A stretch of 64,000 bases of DNA from Rhizobium sp. L43 (GTDB lineage Bacteria; Pseudomonadota; Alphaproteobacteria; Rhizobiales; Rhizobiaceae). The notes under the pieces were generated by a model. That model had not been told where the DNA came from. It saw only the letters and a program-made list of their open reading frames with translations, and ran no database searches. The stretch is from contig NZ_NWSQ01000007.1 in assembly GCF_002531725.1 (NCBI RefSeq), positions 1 through 64,000 on the forward strand, read 5' to 3'. Made by a program: the position numbers and the translations under genes. Of the stretch, positions 8,167 to 16,652 are shown one piece after another. How positions within the stretch are numbered: position 1 is the first letter of the stretch; the number at the start of each line of letters is the position of its first letter.

Positions 8167-8793
8167 TGATGCGGGCCTGACCGCGCCTTGCAGCGAAAGC
8201 GGAGGCCGGACAAAGGTGTCGCAGAGTCGGTGCCTGATGAGGCGGTCTTCGGCATTTCGGGCGACGGGAGCCGGTGGATGCGGAGCACGTACGAACGCCA
8301 GACTTGATCGAGGCGGCTTGGCGTAGGCCCGAGGAGACGGCCAAGCTGCGGCCGGTCCGGCGCGAGAGACGACTGGAATAGCGCAGCGTCGCACGAGGGG
8401 CGCTGACGGGACGGGGCAGGGCGCGCAAGGCTGTCGCGATGTGAATCAGAGCCGCGTCCCCGATGAATTGCCGTCGCTGGCGGAAAGATGCCGATGCTCA
8501 GGCACCGAACGGTTCCTTTTCCCTTCTGAATAGCTGCGCACCATCGCAGACCTCGATGAACCGGGTGTGGCCGGAGGACGACTGCGTCTCGATCGGCTGA
8601 CCGCAACGGCTGGCCCGGACTATTTTCCGCCGGCGGGCGGCGCCCGCCTTTGCATCGCGAAGCAAAATAGCCCTGTCCAGCCGCCTTCCACTGGCGTTCC
8701 AGCCCTTCGGGTGCGGCGCCGATCGCCACCGTCCTAACACCGCCATCGAGGTCGCAATGGCGCGACCCGAGCAAAGCGGAAAGGAACCTAATC
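8167..8793. other. Gene-free stretch before the DUF736 gene
   Basis: No reading frame with a recognisable protein; a long minus-strand frame across 8022-8933 has no family signature and opposes real genes at both ends. The stretch holds a structured hairpin region (8620-8670). AAAGGA, about 10 bases before 8794, serves the next gene. It may be a decayed gene plus the conserved leader of the DUF736 gene. Confidence 0.4.
8620..8670. repeat. Nested hairpin in the DUF736 leader
   Basis: CTATTTT (8620-8626) pairs with AAAATAG (8664-8670). Inside, GGCGGGCG (8632-8639) pairs with CGCCCGCC (8641-8648), and GCTTCGCGATGC-type pairing is possible just before the outer arm. Such nesting upstream of a small plasmid gene suggests an RNA structure or attenuator. 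Function unknown. Confidence 0.4.
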
Positions 8794-9108
8794 ATGGCAG
8801 TCATCGGCGAATTCACCACCAACGGCAACGTCATCCAGGGCAGCGTTCGCACCCTTACGGTTTCGACGAAGGTGCGGCTGCACGCCATCGAGCGCGTCTC
8901 CCGCGACGCTCCGGACTTTCGGGCCGTCGCCAACGGCGCCGAAATCGGAGCCGGCTGGAAAGCGATCTCCGGAAACGGCGAGCCCTACATCTCCCTCAAG
9001 CTCGACGATCCGAGCTTCAATGCCCCGATCAACGCGACGCTGTGGCCGGCGGAAACGGACGGCGACTACGTTCTCGTCTGGAACCGCCCGAACCGCGACG
9101 CCGCATGA
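8794..9108 (+). CDS. DUF736 family protein
   Basis: 104-residue protein, very common on alphaproteobacterial plasmids and islands; function unknown. The typical start MAVIGEFTTNGN, followed by a small beta-rich body (KVRLHAIERVSRDAPDFRAV, AEIGAGWKAIS) and the ending ETDGDYVLVWNRP, identifies it. The start at 8794 follows a GGAA-type ribosome site. It begins a run of small accessory genes in which the next one is broken. Confidence 0.9.
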   Translation: MAVIGEFTTNGNVIQGSVRTLTVSTKVRLHAIERVSRDAPDFRAVANGAEIGAGWKAISGNGEPYISLKLDDPSFNAPINATLWPAETDGDYVLVWNRPNRDAA

Positions 9109-9173
9109 TCCGGGCCGGGAGGCCCCGCCACTCGGTGGGGTCTCTCGTCATCGAAACGATGGAGAAACGCTGC

Positions 9174-9457
9174 ATGAGCAAGGTACTCAACGTGCGCCAG
9201 GCTGGAAAGCGCTCGACCGAGACTCAGGTCTATATCGGGCGTCCGAGCAAATGGGGGAATCCGTTCGTCATCGGACGCGACGGTTCGCGCGCGGATGTGA
9301 TCACAAAGTACCGCGTTTGGATCGAGCGGCAACCGGAACTGATGGCCGCGCTCGGGAAGTTAGCGGCAAGAACCTCGTCTGCTTCTGCGCGCCGCTGCCG
9401 TGTCATGGCGATGTGTTGCTGGATCTCGTTGGCCGCTACGGCTGCGACGAGTCCTGA
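9174..9457 (+). pseudogene. DUF4326 protein, frameshifted
   Basis: From ATG 9174: MSKVLNVRQAGKRS, then YIGRPSKWGNPFVIGRDGSR, the conserved DUF4326 core. At about 9360 the frame breaks after LMAALGKL; the next frame continues GKNLVCFCAPLPCHGDVLLD to a stop at 9457, restoring the family's Cys-rich ending (CxCxPxxCHGD). One indel explains it. The function of the family is not established. Confidence 0.75.
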
Positions 9458-9620
9458 GACGACCGAGTCGGAGCCGGGCCTCGAGCCCGACTCCGGCTCC
9501 TCTGGTGCCATACGGAGAGGAAATGTCTGCTCAGTCCGCCCGAGGATGCCATGGCGGGATGAAGGCCTCAAGGACGAGCGGTTCCCCCAATTTTGTCTCC
9601 ACTCCGGTTCCCTCCGCTCC

Positions 9621-9681
9621 GACAAAATCGGTTCCCCCACCCGCCGGCTCCGCCGGTCGCTATCGCGATCCTTGACCCCTC
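9621..9681 (+). repeat. Diverged intergenic direct repeat, copy 1
   Basis: 61 bases starting GACAAAATCGGTTCC and ending TTGACCCCTC, with a CCGGCTCCGCCGG-type palindrome in the middle. A diverged direct copy of the same length lies at 10689-10749. Both lie about 50 bases upstream of a small plasmid gene (9734 and 10799), so the repeat may be a shared leader or regulatory element. Confidence 0.6.
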
Positions 9682-9733
9682 CATCCCGCCATGACTGCGC
9701 GCGTCGTCTCACAAAAGTCAAGGAGACGACGAC

Positions 9734-9901
9734 ATGACGAACGAACTGGACCGGACCATCGTGGAACTCAAGGCCGAGCTGCGGAACGCACACCCGGACG
9801 AGCGCCTCCAGATCGCGGGGGAACTCGAACTGGCGCTGGCCGAACGAGAAGTCTTCATGGCGGAGGAAGAAGGCCGCGTCAGCGCCGAGCCTCCCTTCTG
9901 A
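9734..9901 (+). CDS. Small conserved plasmid protein, 55 residues
   Basis: A short gene from ATG 9734, with AAGGAGACG-type ribosome site upstream, to TGA 9899-9901. It encodes 55 residues that look like a coiled helix: DRTIVELKAELRNAHPDERL, then QIAGELELALAEREVF, with the ending SAEPPF. I recognise this as a small hypothetical protein seen beside DUF736 and WGR genes on rhizobial plasmids. The stop codon lies in the loop of a strong terminator hairpin, which supports a genuine gene. Confidence 0.7.
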   Translation: MTNELDRTIVELKAELRNAHPDERLQIAGELELALAEREVFMAEEEGRVSAEPPF

Positions 9902-9912
9902 GGGAGGCTTTT
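9889..9912 (+). terminator. Rho-independent terminator
   Basis: GCCTCCC (9889-9895), loop TTCTGA containing the stop codon of the preceding gene, GGGAGGC (9902-9908), then TTTT. Stem of seven GC-rich pairs. Confidence 0.8.
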
Positions 9913-10022
9913 GCCATGTCGCCAAGCCTGACCGCCGGATCGACCGTCGGTCAGGCTCGAAGCTTCGCTTCGCCCTCAGTGATCGGCAGAAGGGATGGCG
10001 GTTCGGAAAAGTTCGTCGCCGG

Positions 10023-10292
10023 TCAGGCGAGGGGTCCTTGCCGCGAATGCAGTCTTGGTCTGTATCCGCGCGAGCGTTTCTTTCTCAGAAGCTCGAGGAA
10101 GAGCGTGACCGCTTCCTCCTCCCGCCTGAAATGATGCACCAGCTTCTGACCGCCAGCGCCGATGCGCCCCCACCGGCGGGTGAGGCATGCTTCGCCGAAC
10201 AGGGTGGGCTCGATCGACATGGCATAGTAGCGAGCCATGTTTTTCGTGGGGTCTGTGCGCTCAACATAGAGCTGGTAGGGCTGGGCGATCAT
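10023..10292 (-). CDS. WGR domain protein
   Basis: 89-residue protein consisting of a WGR domain, a nucleic-acid-binding module otherwise found in PARPs and here common as a small solo protein on rhizobial plasmids. The motif is visible as LTRRWGRIGAGGQ, preceded by YQLYVERTDPTKNMARYYAM and followed by a helical EEEAVTLFLELLRKKRSRGY. The ATG at 10292 gives the usual N-terminus (MIAQPYQLY); a TTG at 10364 would add 24 unconserved residues. Transcribed opposite to its neighbours. Confidence 0.82.
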   Translation of the reverse strand: MIAQPYQLYVERTDPTKNMARYYAMSIEPTLFGEACLTRRWGRIGAGGQKLVHHFRREEEAVTLFLELLRKKRSRGYRPRLHSRQGPLA

Positions 10293-10798
10293 AGCGGCAG
10301 GATCGCTGAGAGCGGACTCCGCGTCCAACGAGAGATTTGAATCGGTCGGCCTCGATTGATTCAAGACGGTGATGCTTTGTCGGACCGGCAGTATGGTCCC
10401 GGGCGAGCCGCCTGCGGCGGACGGTGCTATTCGCTGGCGCTCACGGAGCCCGCGAGCGGTCTCCGCCCATCCGGGTGACGCCCCTCTCGCAGCTGCCGCA
10501 CCGCCAGCGCGATTGTCTGGCGGTCAGCCGGGTGGAAAAGTTGCAGGGCCGGCTGCGCTCGGCAAACGGACACGGCGCCTTTGGCGCCGTGGTCTATCTC
10601 TCTCTGACTGCCCAGTTTACACCCGCCTCTCCGGCGTCAAGGACTGCGCGGCCCCTCCAATTTTTCCGTCGCGCCGCTGACGCGCCACGACAAAAATCGG
10701 TTCCTCCGCTTGCCGCCTCTGGCGGTCGCGATGCGATCCCTGACCCCTCGCGGCTACGGTGCGGTCTCCTTCCGTCAGATACGAAAGGAGACTCTGAT
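10293..10798. other. Intergenic stretch with hairpin and repeat
   Basis: About 500 bases between the WGR gene and the gene at 10799. No supported gene. It contains a perfect hairpin (10571-10591: CACGGCGCC, loop TTT, GGCGCCGTG) and the second copy of the 61-base intergenic repeat (10689-10749). Long plus-strand frames here are fusions upstream of the real start at 10799. Confidence 0.5.
10689..10749 (+). repeat. Diverged intergenic direct repeat, copy 2
   Basis: Counterpart of 9621-9681: starts GACAAAAATCGGTTCC, has a GCCTCTGGC-type centre and ends CTGACCCCTC. It ends 49 bases before the start of the gene at 10799. Confidence 0.6.
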
Positions 10799-11275
10799 AT
10801 GTCAAATGAGTGGGATTACGTGAAGCAGTATGCGGTTCTCGCAGGCTACAGGTTGTTGGTTCTCGCCGATCGTGTCGGTTGCGAGGATGAATTGCTAAAG
10901 ACGCTGCATGACCGGCTGCTGGCCGGTCTCGATGGAGCGATCCACTCGACGCGCCACATCCTGGATCTGCAGCGGGAGTTGGTTGCCGGCGATGATCAGG
11001 AGGGGACGATATCGTGCCAGCTTCAAGGTGAGGAGGAGATTTTCGCCTGCCGAACGATCGTGCTCCTCGATGAGCTGGAGATCGATTACTTCACCTACGA
11101 GTACCGGGTAAACGGCGGCGAGTGGCACAATGCACTGTCGGCAGACTGCGACGGCATCGAAGTCTGCTATCCGAGAACCGTTGAAGCGGAACTCGGTCCC
11201 CTTGCTGCGGTCATCCGCGATATTGCGCGGGAGACAGGTGTCGCCATCAGCGCTGCGCGCGTCGTCTACGATTGA
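10799..11275 (+). CDS. Hypothetical protein
   Basis: 158-residue protein that I do not recognise. The start at 10799 is well supported by GAAAGGAG about 8 bases upstream. The N-terminal half is helical (EWDYVKQYAVLAGYRLLVLA, LHDRLLAGLDGAIHSTRHIL) and the second half mixed, rich in acidic residues and Tyr (LDELEIDYFTYEYRVNGGE). There are no membrane segments or signal peptide. It shares the upstream 61-base repeat with the small gene at 9734 and is followed by a hairpin, so it is probably transcribed alone. Confidence 0.65.
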   Translation: MSNEWDYVKQYAVLAGYRLLVLADRVGCEDELLKTLHDRLLAGLDGAIHSTRHILDLQRELVAGDDQEGTISCQLQGEEEIFACRTIVLLDELEIDYFTYEYRVNGGEWHNALSADCDGIEVCYPRTVEAELGPLAAVIRDIARETGVAISAARVVYD

Positions 11276-11281
11276 GCTGAT

Positions 11282-11314
11282 GAGACGAGAGGCGGCTCTG
11301 CCGTCTCTCGTCTC
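11282..11314 (+). terminator. Terminator-like hairpin
   Basis: GAGACGAGAG (11282-11291) pairs perfectly with CTCTCGTCTC (11305-11314), with a further CGGC/GCCG pair inside. It lies 6 bases after the stop of the gene at 10799. No clear T-run follows, so termination may be weak or the hairpin may protect the message end. Confidence 0.5.
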
Positions 11315-11480
11315 TCCCGGTGGCTTGACCGCTTGCTGGCATCGAGCCAGCGTGCAGTCTTGAGGGAAGAGACTTGCCCGCCTCTCCCCTCAAACTCCCC
11401 TCTTCCTGTGGTGCGGGTCGAGACCCGTCCGGCCTTTCGGGCCGGTAGACGGACGCTGCCGCGACTTCCTCAAACAAGAC

Positions 11481-11548
11481 GGAGAGGGCGTGCACCTTCC
11501 GCTGCGCCCTCATGCTTCGGGCATCCGCTCCAGGTGCACGCCCTCTCC
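11481..11548. repeat. 17-bp perfect inverted repeat
   Basis: GGAGAGGGCGTGCACCT at 11481-11497 is inverted exactly at 11532-11548; the loop is 34 bases. No open gene uses it. It could be a terminator of a lost transcript or an element end. Confidence 0.6.
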
Positions 11549-11644
11549 TGCGGTGCGCTCGCCGTCTCATCGTTCGAATGTCATCGATGCCCGTTCCCTC
11601 TGGTCACGGACATCTCGACACCTCACGACGACGGCTCGCTTCAG

Positions 11645-11726
11645 CATCTCTAACCAAAACGGTCTGACCACTCGCAACAGCATTGGCGCCGCGGGCGCGA
11701 TGGTCAGACCGTTTTGGTTAGAGATG
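11645..11726. repeat. 26-bp perfect inverted repeat
   Basis: The arm at 11645-11670 (beginning CATCTCTAACC, ending GGTCTGACCA) is matched base for base by an inverted copy at 11701-11726, with 30 bases between. Each arm contains a GGTC-N-GACC core like the half-sites of FadR-type GntR operators. Confidence 0.7.
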
Positions 11727-11738
11727 GCAGGATAGGCT

Positions 11739-11752
11739 ATTGGTATACCAAT
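11739..11752. promoter_or_regulatory. GntR-type operator-like palindrome
   Basis: ATTGGTATACCAAT is a perfect 14-bp palindrome of the TTGGTNNACCAA type bound by FadR-subfamily GntR regulators. It lies 12 bases beyond the 26-bp inverted repeat. No GntR gene is in the window. Confidence 0.4.
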
Positions 11753-12597
11753 TGCCGTTTCGCCCGAGGGGCGATCGCCGCAGTGTGCTTCCGGTGTGGA
11801 ATTTCCGAGGCTTGGTGTCAAAGCGAACGCCGTCGGAACACGGGCGGTGTTCGTGCTGTGTGGATTCCAGAAATCCTCTGAAAGGCTGCTGACTACCGCG
11901 GGAAACCCTTAAGCAGATGAGCAGTTCACTTGATTAGCAATGCGAAATGAGTGCCTCTCATTTCGTCGAGTGGCGTTTGAGCGAGCGGGTCAACGGGCGA
12001 CTGTGCGAAGCCGTCATCGGGTGCAGGCCAATCAGCGAATAGGTGTATAGGTGGATCGGCGTCTGCGCTTTCGGCGCAATAAGTGAAGGCGGCTCTGGGC
12101 GAACCAGTCATTGCGCGAATGCTGGTTTAAGCGAATCGGCGACTTGGGTTATCAGCGCTCGAGTGCTTCGGTGATTGCCTCCAACGCCCGATCGGTGAAT
12201 TCGTGAATCACGCTTCGAGTAATTGCGTGTTTGTGGGCACCAGTGATTCGGATAATGAGCGGTTCAGCGTATGTGGGAACGGGCCAACCCGTATTTCCCG
12301 CAATCAGATACAACGGTGCCACGACTGCTTCCGTCTTAAAGCGGAGATAGAAGATGAGCCATGGAGAGGCAGCTTCGCGCCGCCAATTCGGTCGTAGAGA
12401 TCTTCATCGCGCGCACCCGAGAGCGGAAATAGCTCCGCCGCAGCGCCACGTCGCCTGTGCGCCAACAGCAGACGTAGCCAAGTTGCGTGTACGACCGCTC
12501 GGATGGGAATGCGGGCGAAAAGGATGCAATCACTGGTTGTATTGCGCGTCACTTGTCTTTGTAAGGAGGATCAACACCAAAAAAACAGGGGCAAGCG

Positions 12598-13489
12598 ATG
12601 AAATGCATGTTTAGTGGAGAAGAAATTTCTACAGAGGAGCACGTCCTGCCGCGCTGGATGCAAAAGCGATGCGGGCTAGACAAAGAAACATACAATATAC
12701 CGAATGGAACCACCATCTCCTATAAGAATGCCGTAGTCCCAGCAGCGAAAGAACACAACGCTCGATTCGGTAAAACTGAAGAGAGGCTGTCTCGCGGTAC
12801 CGCTACGTTACAGGAAATTTATCTTTGGGCCTTCAAGGTCCATGTCGGTTTGATCCACCGTAATGCGTCCCTCAAAGTGGATATCCGCTCGCCAACATCC
12901 CCCTTTCTTCTGGGAGGTTGGGGATTTCGGCTCCGAAATCTGGCTGTTTCAGCGCCTCTACAAAATTTGGTCCCAAGAAGGGGAAATTTCTCCTGATCCT
13001 TTCGGCACTGTGCTTCGATTTAAAGCCCTCACACCGATTTCATCTTTCGATTTCGTCCACAATATACAATCCGGGACGTTGTTCTTTCAGTTAGGCAACG
13101 AAGTCCTTTTTATCGCTCTCTATGACAGGGGCGATCTGGCTTCATCTAACGTCAGTGCTCTGTATGAATATCACCGAAGCGTTATATCGGCCATGTCAGT
13201 TCAGGATCAAATCGAAAGGGCATACACAGCGCAGCGTGTGTGGGCATGCGAGACCGCTTATTTCCTTTATCGCGCGAGGGCGGGTTTCGGCTTTGTTTCG
13301 AGTGAGACTAGTTTCACCGCGATTCCAAGTCTATCTCGTCCAGTTTCCCGAGCTAGCGATGAGAACGAGTACGCCACATTCTGCCGTTCATTTGGCCTGA
13401 AGCTCGAAAAGTTCGGTGGCGAAGTGGGGAATCACTATTCTAACCTCACTCGGGAAGACATAGATAGCTTCTCAGGTGGGGGCAGTTGA
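12598..13489 (+). pseudogene. HNH-endonuclease-like protein, frameshifted
   Basis: Starts at ATG 12598 behind a GTAAGGAGG site. The N-terminus MKCMFSGEEISTEEHVLPRW has the Cys and EHvlPrW pattern of small HNH-like nucleases. The first frame runs to about 12905 (DIRSPTSPF). The protein then continues in the next frame (FFWEVGDFGSEIWLFQRLYK) to a stop at 13489, about 297 residues in all. The break is at CCCCCTTTCTTC, a homopolymer region, so a sequencing error is possible. It is AT-richer than its surroundings, a sign of transfer. The C-terminal half is unrecognised. A defence role is only suggested by the neighbouring Shedu gene. Confidence 0.55.
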
Positions 13490-13760
13490 ATTAAGACGTC
13501 CGCTTAGGGCCGATGGCGGAAATCGCTTCCGCTTGGCGCTCCCCTTTTGGCCGTTCACAATCGCTAGCGGCGAGCCGGAAACCGACGTTTTTTGATTGGC
13601 ATGCGGTCTCGACGGGGCCTCGTATGGTCGCCCGGGTTCGGGACTCGGCGCGAAGAACTCGAGAAACGCCTGCGGCGCTCATGCTTGGGGAAAGCGGCTC
13701 CTGACCCAACGGCATCCTGTAAACTCATGGTAGACTGGTCCACTGGGAAAGGAACCACCG

Positions 13761-14945
13761 ATGGACGAAGCAGATGAGCTGACAATCTACCAGCGCAGCC
13801 GGACGGATAAGACCTACGTCGGACCCTCAGTCACGGACTTCAAGGGCATGCGGCTGCGCATCGGCAACAAGTACATCGACGGGGGGCCGGGCTACGCCTT
13901 CTGCGACGTGAAGGACGAGGTTACTCTGAGGCATTCGCCGGGCGGCCGGGTTCACATCAAGGCGACCTTCATGGAGGACGACCGCGCATTCCAGACGGTC
14001 ACGCTTCAGAAGTTCACCGGGTCCGGGCTGGCGCGCGAGCACTTCACATTTATGCCGGACGAGATCGCCACGCTCCTTAAGTTCCTGACGAATCTGAAGC
14101 AGATCCACTTTCCGGACGCGGGCAAGGTCAACATCACCGACGCGGATCTCGAGCAGGTCTTGCTGCGGCCCGACCAGATGCGCAGGATCGTCGCCGACAA
14201 TCAGGAGCTTCTGGCGGCGCTCGCCAGGAACGAGATTACGTCCGAAGATGTGGTCGCCCTCGGGTACCGGAAACGCCAGCTCCGAGAGTTCGAACGCCTC
14301 CTGAACGACAGAGACCACTTCCTCTCCGTGCTCGAGCGGCATCCGAAAGGCCCGGAGGACGTGTGGCAGCAGTTCTTCGAGGCCAACCCCTGGATTTTTG
14401 GCAGCGGCCTGTCGCTTATCCATTTCGGGCCATTCGCCAATCGCAAGCTCGAGCAGGTGGTTAAGGGTTTCTCGATCTCCGGACCTGGCAAGCGCGTCGA
14501 TGCGTTGCTGAGGTCCCGCGCGCTGATCTCGACGGCCTGCTTCGTGGAGATAAAGCGCCATGACTCGCCGCTGGTTTCGGCCGACACCTATCGTCCGGGG
14601 ATCTGGCAGCCTTCCCGCGACCTGTCTGGAGCCGTAGCACAGGTGCAGGGCACCGTGTCGGCCGCACTAGAAGGTTGGCGCGCTCAGGAGGCGATTACGG
14701 ATGCCGACGGCGAGCTGACAGGTGAGACCCTGTTCACCACCGAACCTCGTTCGTTCGTCATCTGTGGCAGGCTGACCGAGTTCCAGGGTGAGCACGGCGT
14801 CAATGAGCGTCGCTTCCGGAGCTTCGAGCTGTTTCGACGGAACCTGATCCGCCCAGAGGTCGTCACCTTCGACGAGTTGTACGAGCGGGCGCGGTTTATC
14901 GTGGAGGCCGAGGCGGAACCTCTGGCGTCTGGGAGCCATCAATGA
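13761..14945 (+). CDS. sduA: Shedu-type immune nuclease (SduA, DUF4263)
   Basis: 394-residue protein of the Shedu anti-phage family, a single-gene defence nuclease of the PD-(D/E)XK fold. The C-terminal domain shows FFEANPWIFGSG (about residues 205-216), the catalytic core KRVDALL with Asp247 and the VEIKRHDSPL motif with Glu263 and Lys265, then the DLSGAVAQVQGTV helix with a conserved Gln. The N-terminal 190 residues, a sensing or regulatory part, vary in the family. The start at 13761 has GGAA upstream. It lies next to an HNH-like relic, in a transposon-rich zone, as defence genes often do. The assignment is by motif and should be reliable; activity is unknown. Confidence 0.82.
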   Translation: MDEADELTIYQRSRTDKTYVGPSVTDFKGMRLRIGNKYIDGGPGYAFCDVKDEVTLRHSPGGRVHIKATFMEDDRAFQTVTLQKFTGSGLAREHFTFMPDEIATLLKFLTNLKQIHFPDAGKVNITDADLEQVLLRPDQMRRIVADNQELLAALARNEITSEDVVALGYRKRQLREFERLLNDRDHFLSVLERHPKGPEDVWQQFFEANPWIFGSGLSLIHFGPFANRKLEQVVKGFSISGPGKRVDALLRSRALISTACFVEIKRHDSPLVSADTYRPGIWQPSRDLSGAVAQVQGTVSAALEGWRAQEAITDADGELTGETLFTTEPRSFVICGRLTEFQGEHGVNERRFRSFELFRRNLIRPEVVTFDELYERARFIVEAEAEPLASGSHQ

Positions 14946-15136
14946 CCGGACTGCTTCAGATGATCGCCGACCGCGGCTGCAACTGACGACCCAAGGAGAG
15001 CAGTCTCGGACAATCGTTCGCGAACCCGAACGGCACCTCCTTCAAGATCGTGATCGAGGCACCGCAAAGCAACCGCTTCCGGGGAGGGGTGTGCGTCGAT
15101 TTCGTCACGGACGACGACGTGAAGCACTTGTTCTGA
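14942..15136 (+). pseudogene. Small open frame interrupted by one in-frame TGA
   Basis: An ATG at 14942 overlaps the Shedu stop codon (ATGA). Fourteen codons later an in-frame TGA (14984-14986) interrupts, and the same frame stays open to TGA 15134-15136, encoding GQSFANPNGTSFKIVIEAPQ, then FRGGVCVDFVTDDDVKHLF. The downstream residues look like genuine protein. A translationally coupled small partner of the Shedu gene, now broken by a nonsense change, would explain it. No family recognised. Confidence 0.4.
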
Positions 15137-15383
15137 CGGCAGCTTTTCGGACTGATGAAACGAAAGCCAACGGTCGGCTTACGGCTCCCAAATCGACCAC
15201 GTCTCTCGACCGAAGCCTCCTCGCTTCTCGCGCCAATTTCGACGATCATCGGACCGGCTGCCTGAAAGCTTCTGTTTCTCACGCCTGCAATGAAGCCGGT
15301 CGCGGCGAAGTCTCAGCTCTTTCCCTCTTGAGCAACTTATTCGATGTTGATAAATTGCACTGGAGTATAATTTTGCGGCTCGA

Positions 15384-16555
15384 TCAAAGCTGCAACTGGT
15401 CGATGGTCTGTTTCAGCAAAGCAGGGTTTGACTCTGATAAACAATCGATCCCTCCTGGGGAATACCCCTTCCACCGCACATCCAATCGGCCATCCGCATA
15501 GGCATAGGTCTCGACATAGCGGCCCGCCAATCCGCGCGTCACCTCGGTCTCCTCCAGCATGATCCGCTTGCGCTCGAACGAAAACGTCAACTGTGATCCG
15601 ACATAACGCTGCTCGCGTTTGCACAGGATCTCTTGCAGTCGATCGGGCGGTTCATCGGCCGGTGCAGGTCGTCGGACCGGGCAGGGACAATCGCAAACCG
15701 GGCATTGAAGTCGTCCATGAAGCCAGGCAAAAACGCGTTGCCCGCCTCCATGTCGCAGATCTGAGCCAGCCGTAATTCCTTCACCAGCCGATCCTGCAGC
15801 GTCCGGTTCATCCGTTCCACACGACCCTTGGCCTGACTCGAATTTACGCAAAGAATCTCGATATTTAGTTCCGATAGTGCACGGCCGAACTGGGTCATGC
15901 CCTGGCCACCCTTGGCGTCCTTCTTCGCCACCCGGAACACCGTATGCTTGTCGGAATAAAAGGCGATCGGAGCGCCATGCTCCTTCAAGTAAAGTTCGAG
16001 CGCGTCGAAATAGGTGAACGTGCTCTCCGATCGTACAAAGCGCAACTGCATCAATCTGCCCGTCGCATCATCGACAAACACCAAGAGCGAGCACGGCGGT
16101 CCGCGATCTTCAAACCAGCGATGCTCGGAGCCGTCGATCTGCACCAGCTCGCCATAGGCTTCGCGACGCAACCGCGGCTGATGAAACGTCCGGCGCTGCT
16201 TGCGCGACAGCCAAAGTCCGGCCTCCGTCATCCAGCTGCGCAACGTCTCGCGCGACACACGCAATCCATCGCGCTCGGCAAGCTTCTCGGCCGCTAGCGT
16301 CGGCCCAAAATCCGCATAGCGTTCGCGAACCAGCGTCACCGCGTAATCGCGAACACCGTCGCTAATCCGGTTGTTCGACGGCCGGCCGATCGCCTTGTGC
16401 CGGATCGACGCCGCACCGTCAGTTCGGATCCGCTCCAGCAGACGGCGCACCTGGCGCTCGCTCAGATCAAGCACATGCGCCGCCGACACCAGCGTCATGC
16501 GGCCGGCGATCACCTTCGACAAAACCTCGATCCGCTGCAGATCACGTTCGCTCAT
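15384..16555 (-). pseudogene. ISNCY-type transposase, frameshifted and truncated
   Basis: From ATG 16555: MSERDLQRIEVLSKVIAGRM with helix-turn-helix (LDLSERQVRRLLERI), then the rve-like core with LVQIDGSEHRWFEDRGP, LLVFVDDATGRLMQLRFV, ALSELNIEILCVNSSQAKGR and VERMNRTLQDRL. Near 15650 the frame shifts and the C-terminal portion continues as LQEILCKREQRYVGSQLT to RWKG at about 15465. After that the sequence is unrelated, so the true end of the element is lost. Repeated ACATTCCAACTTTGCA and ACACTTCAACTTTGCG units upstream (16608-16648) mark the intact 5' end. Confidence 0.75.
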
Positions 16556-16652
16556 CGCTATCAGTCCCATCCGCAATCTCCCACGTCATCAAAACGTGAG
16601 GAGAGTGACATTCCAACTTTGCAGGATCAGGACACTTCAACTTTGCGGTGGA

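Larger units (their letters stand above)
11276..12597. other. 1.3-kb gene-free stretch rich in inverted repeats
   Basis: No frame here has a recognisable family or ribosome site. The stretch holds the hairpin at 11282-11314, a 17-bp inverted repeat (11481-11548), a 26-bp perfect inverted repeat (11645-11726) and a 14-bp palindrome (11739-11752). The last part, up to 12580, is unassigned sequence ahead of a GTAAGGAGG ribosome site used by the gene at 12598. Probably the scar of lost genes with surviving regulatory and end structures. Confidence 0.5.

Noticed and set aside
8022..8933. 303-residue minus-strand frame across the gene-free stretch
   Set aside because: Overlaps the putative toxin and DUF736 genes at its ends and shows no recognisable domain.
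11930..12260. Recurrent GCGAAT and GAATC-like words that suggest iterons
   Set aside because: Spacing is irregular and copies are too short and degenerate to call a replication origin or a tandem repeat.
12598..13489. Programmed frameshifting in the HNH-like gene
   Set aside because: The break is at a C/T-run but no downstream structure or conserved slippery context is evident; mutation or sequencing error is simpler.
16608..16648. Tandem ACATTCCAACTTTGC-like units as an independent repeat
   Set aside because: They are the usual terminal repeats upstream of ISNCY-type transposase genes and belong to that remnant.
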